Below, piece after piece: positions 8,859 to 17,757 of a DNA stretch of 64,000 bases. Below the pieces are notes generated by a model. That model saw nothing but the letters and a program-made list of their open reading frames with translations, was not told the origin of the DNA and did no database searches. The DNA comes from Pseudomonas atagonensis (lineage in GTDB: Bacteria > Pseudomonadota > Gammaproteobacteria > Pseudomonadales > Pseudomonadaceae). Positions within the stretch are counted from its first letter, which is position 1. Each line of letters starts with the position of its first letter. The DNA lies in contig NZ_VXCA01000025.1 in NCBI RefSeq assembly GCF_011369485.1, positions 496,001-560,000 of the forward strand, read 5' to 3'. Both the position numbers and the translations under genes were made by a program.

Positions 8859-9173
8859 TTACTGCGCCTGACGCTCGAGCTTCTTCAGAAACACCGTCAT
8901 TTCCTTTTCGGCCTGCTTGTCGCCATGGGCGCGGGCCGCTTCCAGCCCTTGTTCCCATGCCTGCCGTGCCGCGGCGTGATCGCCCAGCGCGAGTTGCGCC
9001 TTGCCCAACAGTTTCCACGCCGCCGAGTACTTCGGGTCGAAACCGATACAACGCTGGAAATGCTCGGCAGCCTTGGCGTTTTCGCCCAGATCCAGATAGC
9101 CCTTGCCGAGACCAAAGCGCAGCAGTGAGTTATCCACACCCTTGGCGAGCATTTTTTCCAGGGATTCGAGCAT
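8859..9173 (-). CDS. Small tetratricopeptide-repeat protein
   Basis: A 104-residue soluble protein made of about two to three TPR units. The helices LLRFGLGKGYLDLGENAKAAEHF and AAWKLLGKAQLALGDHAAARQAWEQGL each follow the W-LG-Y-A-P pattern. It has no signal peptide. It converges with pilZ, and the two stops are about 1 nt apart. The partner is unknown. Confidence 0.85.
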   Translation of the reverse strand: MLESLEKMLAKGVDNSLLRFGLGKGYLDLGENAKAAEHFQRCIGFDPKYSAAWKLLGKAQLALGDHAAARQAWEQGLEAARAHGDKQAEKEMTVFLKKLERQAQ

Positions 9174-9228
9174 TGGTGGATTCCTTTCGGGGGAGTGTCA
9201 GCTGTTGATCGATTTTAGTGAGGCCGCC

Positions 9229-9279
9229 TTCGCGAGCAACGCTCCCACATCCCCCTGTGGGAGCGGGCTTGCCCGCAAA
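9229..9279. repeat. REP palindrome pair, GTGGGAGC class
   Basis: Two inverted copies of the REP unit CGCGAGCA..GCTCCCAC / GTGGGAGCGGGCTTG..CGCGAA, here in a short slightly degenerate form (ends GCCCGCAA). It sits between the TPR gene and trkA. Related copies are at 16557 and 19508. Confidence 0.85.
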
Positions 9280-9309
9280 GAGGCCGTCACCGTCACTGAA
9301 AATTCCGGA

Positions 9310-10686
9310 TCAGAAGAAGCTCAACCCCACATGGAACAGCTTCTCCACATCGCGAATATGCTTTTTATCCACAAGGAACAGAATCACATGGTCGCCCGCC
9401 TCGATGATGGTGTCGTCGTGGGCGATGATCACTTGTTCGTTGCGGATGATCGCGCCGATGGTGGTGCCCGGCGGCAGGCCGATTTTCTCGATCGGCTTGC
9501 CGATTACCTTGCTCGACTTCGCATCCCCGTGGGCAATCGCCTCGATGGCTTCCGCCGCGCCGCGTCGCAGTGAGTGCACGCTGACGATATCGCCACGCCG
9601 AACGTGGGCGAGCAAGGTGCCGATGGTCGCCAGTTGCGGGCTGATGGCGATGTCGATGTCGCCGCCCTGAATCAGATCGACATAGGCCGGGTTGTTGATG
9701 ATCGTCATCACCTTCTTTGCCCCCAGCCGTTTGGCCAGCAACGACGACATGATGTTGGCTTCGTCATCGTTGGTCAGCGCGAGGAAAATGTCGGCGTCGG
9801 CGATGTTCTCTTCCAGCAGCAAGTCGCGATCCGAGGCGCTGCCCTGCAGCACCACGGTGCTGTCGAGGGTATCGGAGAGGTAGCGGCAGCGCGCCGGGTT
9901 CATCTCGATGATCTTCACCTGATAGCGGCTTTCGATGGCCTCGGCCAGACGCTCGCCGATCTGCCCGCCGCCGGCAATGACGATGCGTTTGTAGGTTTCG
10001 TCGAGGCGGCGCATTTCGCTCATCACTGCGCGAATATTCTCACGGGCGGCGATGAAGAAGACTTCGTCGTCGGCCTCGATCACCGTATCGCCCTGCGGCA
10101 GGATCGGCCGGTCACGACGGAAAATCGCGGCGACGCGGGTTTCGACATTCGGCATGTGTTCGCGCAACTGGCGCAGTTGCTGGCCCACCAATGGCCCGCC
10201 GTAATAGGCGCGCACCGCCACCAGTTGTGCCTGGCCTTCGGCGAAGTCGATCACCTGCAGCGCGCCGGGATACTGGATCAGGCGCTTGATGTAGTTGGTG
10301 ACCACTTGTTCCGGGCTGATCAGCACGTCGACCGGAATCGCTTCGTTCTGGAACAGTTGCTCTTCGCGAGTCAGGTACGAGGCTTCGCGCACCCGGGCGA
10401 TTTTCGTCGGCGTGTGGAACAGCGTATGGGCGACCTGGCAGGCGACCATGTTGGTTTCGTCGCTGTTGGTCACCGCCACCAGCATGTCGGCGTCGTCGGC
10501 ACCGGCCTGACGCAGCACCGATGGCAGCGAGCCACGGCCCTGTACCGTACGGATATCGAGACGGTCGCCGAGATCGCGCAGACGTTCGCCGTCGGTGTCG
10601 ACCACAGTGATGTCGTTGGCCTCGCTGGCCAGATGTTCCGCCAGCGAACCGCCGACCTGTCCCGCACCGAGGATGATGATTTTCAT
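9310..10686 (-). CDS. trkA: Trk potassium transport regulatory NAD-binding protein
   Basis: Peripheral cytoplasmic gating subunit of Trk K+ uptake. It has 458 residues in two tandem RCK_N/RCK_C halves. The first Rossmann motif is IILGAGQVGGSLAEHL at the N-terminus and the second is IVIAGGGQIGERLAEAI near the middle, both binding NAD(H) or ATP. It lies 22 nt after rsmB in the same direction, the end of a def-fmt-rsmB-trkA run also found in other pseudomonads. The membrane partner TrkH/TrkG is not in this window. Confidence 0.97.
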   Translation of the reverse strand: MKIIILGAGQVGGSLAEHLASEANDITVVDTDGERLRDLGDRLDIRTVQGRGSLPSVLRQAGADDADMLVAVTNSDETNMVACQVAHTLFHTPTKIARVREASYLTREEQLFQNEAIPVDVLISPEQVVTNYIKRLIQYPGALQVIDFAEGQAQLVAVRAYYGGPLVGQQLRQLREHMPNVETRVAAIFRRDRPILPQGDTVIEADDEVFFIAARENIRAVMSEMRRLDETYKRIVIAGGGQIGERLAEAIESRYQVKIIEMNPARCRYLSDTLDSTVVLQGSASDRDLLLEENIADADIFLALTNDDEANIMSSLLAKRLGAKKVMTIINNPAYVDLIQGGDIDIAISPQLATIGTLLAHVRRGDIVSVHSLRRGAAEAIEAIAHGDAKSSKVIGKPIEKIGLPPGTTIGAIIRNEQVIIAHDDTIIEAGDHVILFLVDKKHIRDVEKLFHVGLSFF

Positions 10687-10708
10687 CCAGTCACTCCGTT
10701 GAATCCGT

Positions 10709-12019
10709 TTAGCCGCGCGCGGCAGCGATCTTGATCAGCTTGGCGTAGTAGAACCCGTCGTGCCCGCCCTGCCGGGCCAGCAATTGGCGACCGTGAGGCT
10801 GCTTGATCCCGGCGGCGGTGGCCAGATCCAGCTCCCGGGCACCCGGCGTACGCTCGAGGAACGCGGCAATCACCTCGGTGTTCTCGGTCGGCAATGTCGA
10901 GCAGGTGGCGTACAGCAGGATGCCGCCCACTTCGAGGGTTTTCCACATGGCGTCGAGCAGTTCGCCTTGCAGTTGCGCGAGGGCGACGATGTCGTCCGGC
11001 TGACGGGTCAGCTTGATGTCCGGGTGGCGGCGGATCACGCCGGTGGCCGAACATGGGGCGTCGAGCAGAATGCGCTGGAACGGGTTGCCGTCCCACCATT
11101 TCTCGGTATCCCGGCCGTCGGCGGCGATCAGTTCGGCGCTGAGGCCGAGGCGCTCAAGATTTTCTTTGACGCGCACCAGACGCTTGGCCTCCAGATCCAC
11201 CGCCACTACAGCGGCCAGTGCCGGTTCGGCTTCGAGGATGTGGCAGGTCTTGCCGCCCGGTGCGCAGCAAGCGTCGAGCACGCGTTGGCCCGGCGCCAGA
11301 TCGAGCAGGTCGGCGGCCAGTTGCGCGGCTTCGTCCTGCACACTGATCCAGCCTTCGGCGAAACCCGGCAGGCTGCGCACGTCGGCGGCGGCTTCGAGGA
11401 TGATGCCGTCGCGGCTGAATTCGCACGGCGTCGCGGCAATCCCGGCCTCAGTCAGCAGGCCGAGGTAGGCGTCGCGGCTGTGATGACGGCGATTGACCCG
11501 CAGGATCATCGGCGGGTGGGCGTTGTTCGCTTCGCAGATAGCCTCCCACTGCTCCGGCCAGAACGCCTTGAGGGATTTCTGCAGCCAGCGCGGGTGGGCG
11601 GTGCGCACTACAGGATCGCGCTCCAGCTCGGCGAAAATCGTTTCGCTTTCGCGCTGGGCGTTGCGCAACACGGCGTTAAGCAGACCTTTGGCCCAGGGCT
11701 TTTTCAACTTGTCGGCGCAACCGACGGTTTCGCCGATGGCGGCGTGGGCCGGGACGCGGGTGTAGAGCAATTGGTAGAGACCGACCAGCAGCAACGCCTC
11801 GACATCGGCGTCGGCGGTCTTGAATGGTTTCTGCAGGAGTTTTTCCGCCAGCGCCGACAGACGTGGCTGCCAGCGTGCGGTGCCGAAGGCCAGATCCTGG
11901 GTGAAACCGCGATCACGATCCTCGACCTTGTCCAGTTGTGTCGGCAGAGAGCTGTTCAACGAGGCTTTGCCGCTGAGGACAGCGGCGAGTGCCTTGGCGG
12001 CGGCCAGACGCGGATTCAT
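10709..12019 (-). CDS. rsmB: 16S rRNA (cytosine-967-C5)-methyltransferase
   Basis: SAM-dependent m5C methyltransferase for 16S rRNA C967. It has 436 residues. An N-terminal NusB-like helical domain (about 1-140) precedes the methyltransferase domain, with the SAM motif VLDACCAPGGKT, the catalytic PCS motif (LLDAPCSATG) and the second Cys in YATCSTL. The ATG at 12019 overlaps the fmt stop by 4 nt (ATGA), so translation is coupled. Confidence 0.96.
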   Translation of the reverse strand: MNPRLAAAKALAAVLSGKASLNSSLPTQLDKVEDRDRGFTQDLAFGTARWQPRLSALAEKLLQKPFKTADADVEALLLVGLYQLLYTRVPAHAAIGETVGCADKLKKPWAKGLLNAVLRNAQRESETIFAELERDPVVRTAHPRWLQKSLKAFWPEQWEAICEANNAHPPMILRVNRRHHSRDAYLGLLTEAGIAATPCEFSRDGIILEAAADVRSLPGFAEGWISVQDEAAQLAADLLDLAPGQRVLDACCAPGGKTCHILEAEPALAAVVAVDLEAKRLVRVKENLERLGLSAELIAADGRDTEKWWDGNPFQRILLDAPCSATGVIRRHPDIKLTRQPDDIVALAQLQGELLDAMWKTLEVGGILLYATCSTLPTENTEVIAAFLERTPGARELDLATAAGIKQPHGRQLLARQGGHDGFYYAKLIKIAAARG

Positions 12020-12975
12020 TGTGCGCCCACCACTGTGCCAAGCACGGTGCCGACAGCGAATTTCTCGCGACGGCTGTTTAACAGGTCGCTGAAGTTCAGT
12101 GCCTTGCCGCCAGGCAATTGCAGGCGGGTCAGGCACAGTGCCTGTTCGCCACAAGCGACGATCAGGCCGTCCTTGCTGGCGCTGAGGATGGTACCCGGCG
12201 CACCGCTGACATCGGCGATGGTAGCCGCCATCACTTTCAGTGCTTCACCGTTGAGGGTGCTGTGGGTGATCGGCCATGGGTTGAAGGCGCGCACCAGACG
12301 TTCCAGCTCGACGGCCGGACGGCTCCAGTCGATGCGGGCTTCGTCCTTGTTCAGTTTGTGCGCGTAGGTGGCGAGTTCGTCGTTCTGCACTTCGCCTTCC
12401 AGCGTGCCGGCCGCCAGACCGGCGATCGCTTGCACCACGGCCGGTGGGCCCATTTCAGCGAGGCGGTCGTGGAGGCTGCCGCCGGTGTCTTCAGCGCTGA
12501 TCGGGGTCACGACCTTGAGCAGCATCGGCCCGGTGTCGAGGCCGGCTTCCATGCGCATCACGGTCACGCCGCTCTCGGCATCGCCGTGTTCCACCGCGCG
12601 CTGAATCGGCGCCGCACCGCGCCAGCGCGGCAGCAGGGAGGCGTGGCTGTTGATGCAGCCCAGACGCGGAATATCCAGCACCACTTGCGGCAGGATCAGG
12701 CCGTAGGCGACCACTACCATCAAGTCCGGCTTCAGTGCGGCCAGTTCGGCTTGAGCGTCAGCGTTGCGCAAAGTCGGCGGCTGCAACACCTGGATATTGT
12801 TTTCCAGCGCGAGTTGTTTGACCGGGCTCGGCATCAGTTTTTGCCCGCGACCGGCCGGACGATCCGGTTGCGTGTAGACCGCAACGATCTCGTAAGGGCT
12901 GCTCAACAGGGTCTTGAGGTGTTCGGCGGCGAATTCCGGGGTGCCGGCAAAAACGATGCGCAGTGGCTCAGTCAT
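12016..12975 (-). CDS. fmt: Methionyl-tRNA formyltransferase
   Basis: Formylates initiator Met-tRNA using 10-formyl-THF. It has 319 residues, with FAGTPEFAAEHL at the N-terminus and the catalytic Asn-His in CINSHASLLPRWRGAAPIQRA, followed by the C-terminal tRNA-binding OB fold. It pairs functionally with def, immediately upstream. An intrinsic terminator lies between def and fmt, 14 nt before this start codon, so expression depends on readthrough or on a promoter inside def. Confidence 0.97.
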   Translation of the reverse strand: MTEPLRIVFAGTPEFAAEHLKTLLSSPYEIVAVYTQPDRPAGRGQKLMPSPVKQLALENNIQVLQPPTLRNADAQAELAALKPDLMVVVAYGLILPQVVLDIPRLGCINSHASLLPRWRGAAPIQRAVEHGDAESGVTVMRMEAGLDTGPMLLKVVTPISAEDTGGSLHDRLAEMGPPAVVQAIAGLAAGTLEGEVQNDELATYAHKLNKDEARIDWSRPAVELERLVRAFNPWPITHSTLNGEALKVMAATIADVSGAPGTILSASKDGLIVACGEQALCLTRLQLPGGKALNFSDLLNSRREKFAVGTVLGTVVGAQ

Positions 12976-12989
12976 TCAGGGAGTCTCAT

Positions 12990-13020
12990 AAAAAGAAAAA
13001 GGCTTGCCGCAGCAAGCCTT
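12990..13020 (-). terminator. Intrinsic terminator between def and fmt
   Basis: On the minus strand, stem AAGGCTTGC/GCAAGCCTT with a 4-nt loop is followed by TTTTTCTTTT. It lies after the def stop and ends only 14 nt before the fmt ATG, an unusual position inside what is normally one transcription unit. Confidence 0.85.
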
Positions 13021-13032
13021 TGGAGAGGGGCA

Positions 13033-13539
13033 TCAAGCGTTCTGGCGGTGTAGCTTTTCCAGTTTCTTCTTGATCCGGTCGCGTTTGAGCGTGGACAGGT
13101 AATCGACGAACAATTTGCCGTTGAGGTGGTCGCATTCGTGCTGGATGCACACCGCGAGCAGGCCTTCGGCGATCAGTTCATAGGGCTTGCCGTCGCGGTC
13201 CAGCGCCTTGATTTTGACCTTTTGCGGGCGGTCGACGTTTTCGTAGAAGCCCGGTACCGAGAGGCAACCTTCCTGGTATTGCTCCATTTCCTCGGTCAGC
13301 GATTCGAACTCGGGGTTGATGAACACCCGGGGTTCGGTGCGGTCTTCGGAAAGGTCCATCACGACGATACGTTTGTGCACGTTGACCTGGGTCGCGGCAA
13401 GGCCGATGCCCGGCGCTTCATACATTGTTTCAAACATGTCATCGACCAACTGACGCACTTCGTCGTCCACTACAGCCACAGGCTTGGCGATAGTACGCAG
13501 ACGCGGGTCCGGGAATTCGAGGATGTTTAAAATGGCCAT
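13033..13539 (-). CDS. def: Peptide deformylase
   Basis: Metalloenzyme that removes the N-formyl group from nascent proteins. It has 168 residues and all three motifs: I GIGLAATQV, II EGCLSVPG (metal Cys) and III QHECDHLNG (two metal His and catalytic Glu). It is the first gene of the def-fmt-rsmB-trkA direction and divergent from the LysM gene, with a 180-bp gap holding both promoters. Confidence 0.97.
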   Translation of the reverse strand: MAILNILEFPDPRLRTIAKPVAVVDDEVRQLVDDMFETMYEAPGIGLAATQVNVHKRIVVMDLSEDRTEPRVFINPEFESLTEEMEQYQEGCLSVPGFYENVDRPQKVKIKALDRDGKPYELIAEGLLAVCIQHECDHLNGKLFVDYLSTLKRDRIKKKLEKLHRQNA

Positions 13540-13721
13540 AGGCTTGATTGCTGCACGTGTTGAGTAAAGTCGGGTCGATGGCCTGGCAGGTCCGAAGATG
13601 CAGGCTACCGTTGTGAAGCGTAGCTTTTAATTTAGACCCTCTGCCTTTCATGACGAAACAGGGGCGAGCCACGGAGGCTCATACGATTCACGCGAATGCA
13701 CATGATAAAGGGATTCACCGC

Positions 13722-14747
13722 ATGAGGAAAACACTACTCGCCCTGCTGTTGCTGGCTGCTGCCGGCGCTGCGCAAGGGCAAGTGCAACTCAGGGAAGGTT
13801 TTCCACAGCAATACACGGTGGTTTCGGGGGACACACTCTGGGACATTTCCGGCAAATACCTGCGCGAGCCCTGGCAGTGGCCACAACTGTGGCGGGCCAA
13901 TCCGCAAATTGAAAACCCCAACCTGATCTATCCCGGCGATACGCTGACCCTCAGTTACGTCAACGGCCAGCCACGCCTGACCCTCAATCGCGGCGAGTCG
14001 CGCGGCACGATCAAGCTCTCGCCCCGGATCCGTACCAGCCCGGTGGCCGAGGCGATTCCGAGCATTCCGCTGAAATCCATCAACAGCTTTCTGCTGAGCA
14101 ACCGCATCGTCGACAAGGTCGAGGACTTCGACAAAGCGCCGTATATCGTCGCCGGCGATGCCGAGCGCGTGCTCAGCGGCACTGGCGACCGCATTTTTGC
14201 CCGTGGCCATTTCGACCCGGATCAACTGGTCTACGGCATCTTTCGTCAGGGCAAGGTCTACACCGACCCGCAGACGCGGGAGTTTCTCGGGATCAACGCC
14301 GATGACATCGGCGGCGGTGAAATCGTCGCCACCGAAGGCGATGTCGCCACCCTCGCCCTGCAACGCACGACCCAGGAAGTGCGCCTCGGCGATCGTTTGT
14401 TCAGCGGCGAAGAGCGTTCGATCAATTCGACCTTCATGCCCAGCGCGCCGACTACGGACATCAATGGCGTGATCATCGACGTCCCGCGCGGCGTTACCCA
14501 GATCGGTGTGATGGACGTGGTCACGCTGAACAAGGGCAAACGTGACGGGCTGGCCGAGGGCAACGTGCTGGTGGTGATGAAAACCGGCGAAACGGTGCGC
14601 GACCGGATAACCGGGCAACCGCTGAAGATTCCCGATGAACGCGCCGGGTTGCTGATGGTGTTCCGTACCTACGACAAACTCAGTTACGGCCTCGTGCTCA
14701 ACGCGTCGCGCTCGCTGGCGGTGCTCGACAAGGTGCGAAATCCGTAA
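13722..14747 (+). CDS. LysM-domain protein, TsaP-like (secretin-associated)
   Basis: A 341-residue exported protein. The signal peptide is residues 1-20 (MRKTLLALLLLAAAGAAQGQ). One LysM domain follows (about 29-80, YTVVSGDTLWDISGKYL), then a long C-terminal domain without obvious enzyme motifs. The gene sits between def and dprA, as PA0020 (tsaP) does in PAO1, whose product binds peptidoglycan and supports the type IV pilus secretin PilQ. The ATG at 13722 was chosen because the signal peptide begins there. The TsaP name rests on position and domain order, not on alignment. Confidence 0.82.
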   Translation: MRKTLLALLLLAAAGAAQGQVQLREGFPQQYTVVSGDTLWDISGKYLREPWQWPQLWRANPQIENPNLIYPGDTLTLSYVNGQPRLTLNRGESRGTIKLSPRIRTSPVAEAIPSIPLKSINSFLLSNRIVDKVEDFDKAPYIVAGDAERVLSGTGDRIFARGHFDPDQLVYGIFRQGKVYTDPQTREFLGINADDIGGGEIVATEGDVATLALQRTTQEVRLGDRLFSGEERSINSTFMPSAPTTDINGVIIDVPRGVTQIGVMDVVTLNKGKRDGLAEGNVLVVMKTGETVRDRITGQPLKIPDERAGLLMVFRTYDKLSYGLVLNASRSLAVLDKVRNP

Positions 14748-14773
14748 GCAAGCTTCACAAGTTACCAACAGAG

Positions 14774-14782
14774 TTATCCACA
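14774..14782 (+). promoter_or_regulatory. Exact DnaA box upstream of dprA
   Basis: TTATCCACA in the 80-bp gap between the LysM gene and dprA. See the finding on the DnaA-box gradient. Confidence 0.5.
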
Positions 14783-14827
14783 GCTTGTTCCGAAAGGTTC
14801 GGGGCTTATAACGATCAAGGATGATCC

Positions 14828-15928
14828 ATGATGCTGTCTGTCTGTACGCCGGTTTCCCCTGCGGAACTGGAAGCGCGCTTGCGCCTGCACCGCTTGCCGG
14901 CAATCGGTCCGAAGCGCTTTGCCAAATTGCTCGAAGCCTTTGGCTCGGCATCCAAAGCCATCAGCGCGCCGGCGAGTGCCTGGCGCTCGCTTGGTTTACC
15001 GGCGGCCTCAGCCGAAGCACGGCGCTGCCCTGAAGTGCGTGACGGCGCCAGCCATGCAATGCGCTGGCTAGAGCGGCCGGATCAACATTTGCTGATGTGG
15101 GATCAGCCAGACTATCCCGCGCTGCTGGCGCAGATTCCGGATCCGCCACCGCTGTTGTTCGTGGCCGGTGATCCACTGATTCTGGAAAAACCGCAACTGG
15201 CGATGGTCGGCAGCCGCCGTGCATCGAGACCCGGCATGGACACCGCCGCCGCGTTTTCACGCAGCCTGGCCGGGGCCGGTTTTGTCATCACCAGCGGCCT
15301 CGCCCTGGGCATCGATGCTGCCGCGCATCAGGCCGCGCTGGACGTTGGCGGGCAAACCATCGGTGTGCTTGGCACCGGGCTGGAAAATTTTTATCCACAG
15401 CGCAACCGGCGGCTGGCCGACGCCATGATCGCGTCCGGCAGCGCGGTGCTTTCCGAGTTTCCGCTGGACGCCGGGCCGACCGCGAGCAACTTCCCGCGGC
15501 GCAACCGGATCATCAGCGGATTGTCCCTCGGCGTGCTGGTGGTTGAGGCGAGTGTCGCCAGTGGTTCACTCATCACCGCGCGGCTGGCGGCGGAACAGGG
15601 GCGTGAGGTTTATGCGATTCCGGGTTCGATTCATCACCCCGGTGCGCGCGGTTGTCACCAGTTGATTCGCGACGGCGCGGTGCTGGTGGAAACCATCGAG
15701 CACATCCTCGAAGCCCTGCGTGGGTGGCAGTATTTACCGCACGCCACTGACGCGCCGAACGCCGGGCATCCTTTGCTTGCCCTGCTCCACGCCGCGCCAC
15801 ACACCAGCGAGGGTTTGGCCGACAGCAGTGGCTGGGCGTTACCCAAAGTGCTGGCGGCGCTCACCGAACTGGAAATGGAGGGCCATGCGGTGTGCGAAAA
15901 CGGCCGCTGGTTGGCCAGGACACGCTAG
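14828..15928 (+). CDS. dprA: DNA-processing protein DprA
   Basis: Loads RecA on incoming single-stranded DNA during natural transformation and related recombination. It has 366 residues. An N-terminal helical region precedes the Rossmann-like domain with MVGSRRASRPG, GFVITSGLALGIDAAAHQ and FPRRNRIISGLS, then a C-terminal winged-helix (DprA_WH) region. Two Met codons start the frame (14828 and 14831); either is possible. An exact DnaA 9-mer also occurs inside this gene at 15391. Confidence 0.95.
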   Translation: MMLSVCTPVSPAELEARLRLHRLPAIGPKRFAKLLEAFGSASKAISAPASAWRSLGLPAASAEARRCPEVRDGASHAMRWLERPDQHLLMWDQPDYPALLAQIPDPPPLLFVAGDPLILEKPQLAMVGSRRASRPGMDTAAAFSRSLAGAGFVITSGLALGIDAAAHQAALDVGGQTIGVLGTGLENFYPQRNRRLADAMIASGSAVLSEFPLDAGPTASNFPRRNRIISGLSLGVLVVEASVASGSLITARLAAEQGREVYAIPGSIHHPGARGCHQLIRDGAVLVETIEHILEALRGWQYLPHATDAPNAGHPLLALLHAAPHTSEGLADSSGWALPKVLAALTELEMEGHAVCENGRWLARTR

Positions 15929-15983
15929 GTTTTACAAGGAAGATCGGTAAACTGCGCGAAACCTGATTGCGGAGATTTTTTTC

Positions 15984-16541
15984 ATGGTCAACAGTTGGCG
16001 TGTGCAACAAGCCGCACGAGAGATTCGCGCCGGGGCGGTGATTGCCTATCCAACCGAAGCCGTTTGGGGGCTGGGTTGCGACCCGTGGAACGAAGAAGCG
16101 GTGGATCGTCTGTTGGCGATCAAGAATCGCTCGGTCGACAAGGGCCTGATTCTGGTGGCCGACAACATCCGCCAGTTCGATTTCCTGTTCGAAGACTTCC
16201 CGCAGGAGTGGATCGACCGCATGGCCAGCACCTGGCCGGGGCCGAATACCTGGCTGGTGCCGCATCAGAACCTGCTGCCGGAATGGGTCACCGGGGTGCA
16301 CGACACGGTGGCGCTGCGGGTCAGTGATCATCCGCAGGTGAGGGATCTGTGCTCGATGGTCGGGCCGCTGATTTCGACCTCGGCCAACCCGCAAGGACGC
16401 CCGGCGGCGCGCACGCGGTTGCGTGTTGAACAGTATTTCCGCGGGCAGCTGGATCTGGTGCTGGGCGGGCAATTGGGCGGGCGCAAAAACCCGAGCCTGA
16501 TTCGCGATCTGGCCACAGGCAACATCGTGCGCCCGGCTTGA
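15984..16541 (+). CDS. tsaC: L-threonylcarbamoyladenylate synthase
   Basis: Makes threonylcarbamoyl-AMP from Thr, bicarbonate and ATP for the t6A37 tRNA modification. It has 185 residues in the YrdC fold, with AIAYPTEAVWGLGCDP-type substrate loop residues (VIAYPTEAVWGLGCD), KNRSVDKGLILVA and STSANPQGRPAART. It follows dprA by 55 nt in the same direction, as in other pseudomonads. Confidence 0.96.
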   Translation: MVNSWRVQQAAREIRAGAVIAYPTEAVWGLGCDPWNEEAVDRLLAIKNRSVDKGLILVADNIRQFDFLFEDFPQEWIDRMASTWPGPNTWLVPHQNLLPEWVTGVHDTVALRVSDHPQVRDLCSMVGPLISTSANPQGRPAARTRLRVEQYFRGQLDLVLGGQLGGRKNPSLIRDLATGNIVRPA

Positions 16542-16556
16542 TACCGAGTTGCCTCA

Positions 16557-16622
16557 TTCGCGAGCAAGCCCGCTCCCACCGGTTGAATGCATTCCAAATG
16601 TGGGAGCCGGCTTGCTCGCGAA
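16557..16622. repeat. REPIN, GTGGGAGC class
   Basis: Inverted pair TTCGCGAGCAAGCCCGCTCCCA / TGGGAGCCGGCTTGCTCGCGAA flanking about 22 bp of spacer, between the convergent genes tsaC and qor. Confidence 0.92.
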
Positions 16623-16630
16623 GGGGCCGG

Positions 16631-17608
16631 TCAAGGCAACAGAATTGTTGACCCTGTCGTGCGTCGCGCCGACAACTCAGTCTGCGCCTTAGCCGCATCC
16701 GCCAGGGAATAGCGCTGGCTGATATCCACCTTGATCTTGCCGCTGATGATCATCTCGAACAGCTCATCGGCCATCCGTTGCAGGTTTTCGGCATTGTTGG
16801 CGTAGGTCGCCAGCGTCGGCCGGGTCACGTACAGCGAACCCTTCGCCGAGAGAATCCCCAGATTCACCCCGTCCACAGCACCTGAAGCATTACCAAAACT
16901 CACTACCAGACCACGCGGTGAAACGCTGTCGAGTGAAGTCACCCAGGTGTCTTTACCCACACCGTCGTACACCACCGGAACCTTCTTGCCATCGGTCAGC
17001 TCCAGCACGCGCTCGGCAACGTTTTCATGGCTGTAATCGATGGTCGCCCAGGCGCCGTTGGCCTTGGCCAGTTCGGCTTTTTCTTTGGAACTGACCGTGC
17101 CGATCAGTTTCACGCCCAGTGCCTTTGCCCATTGGCAGGCCAGCGAGCCGACGCCGCCGGCAGCGGCGTGGAACAGAATGGTTTCGCCGCCCTTCAATTC
17201 ATAGGTCTGGCGCAACAGGTACTGCACGGTGAGCCCCTTGAGCATCACCCCCGCCGCCGTTTCGAAACTGATCTCGTCCGGCAGTTTGACCAGATTGGCC
17301 TCGGGCAGAACGTGCAGGTCGCTGTAGGCGCCCAACGGGCCACTGCCGTATGCCACGCGATCACCGACCTTGAACCGGGAGACTTCGCTGCCGACGGCGT
17401 CGACGATGCCCGCGCCTTCGGCACCGAGGCCAGATGGCAAGGCAGGCGGCGCATAGAGACCGCTGCGGTAATAGGTGTCGATGAAGTTCAGACCGATAGC
17501 TTTGTTGGCCACACGTACTTGATTGGGGCCGGGCGCTGCGGGTTGGTAGTCAACATATTCGAGCACTTCGGGACCGCCGTGGGCGCGGAACTGGATACGC
17601 TTTGCCAT
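16631..17608 (-). CDS. qor: NADPH:quinone reductase (QOR family)
   Basis: Zinc-independent medium-chain reductase that reduces quinones with NADPH. It has 325 residues, an N-terminal GroES-like domain (EVLEYVDYQP, GLNFIDTYYRSGLY) and the nucleotide-binding motif AAAGGVGSLACQWAKALG. It is divergent from hemF, with a 149-bp gap. The position matches PA0023. Confidence 0.95.
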   Translation of the reverse strand: MAKRIQFRAHGGPEVLEYVDYQPAAPGPNQVRVANKAIGLNFIDTYYRSGLYAPPALPSGLGAEGAGIVDAVGSEVSRFKVGDRVAYGSGPLGAYSDLHVLPEANLVKLPDEISFETAAGVMLKGLTVQYLLRQTYELKGGETILFHAAAGGVGSLACQWAKALGVKLIGTVSSKEKAELAKANGAWATIDYSHENVAERVLELTDGKKVPVVYDGVGKDTWVTSLDSVSPRGLVVSFGNASGAVDGVNLGILSAKGSLYVTRPTLATYANNAENLQRMADELFEMIISGKIKVDISQRYSLADAAKAQTELSARRTTGSTILLP

Positions 17609-17757
17609 CTGCCTGCTCTCCTTGGGTCTTTTGCGAGGCTCCTATCCAACTCCCATGCTTGATCTTCGTCAACTGCGGCGCGCCGGCGTGCGGTGGTATG
17701 CTACGCGCCCATTTGCGTCGCCCGCCTGCGGGGCGCCGCCCGATTCAAGGTGAAGCC

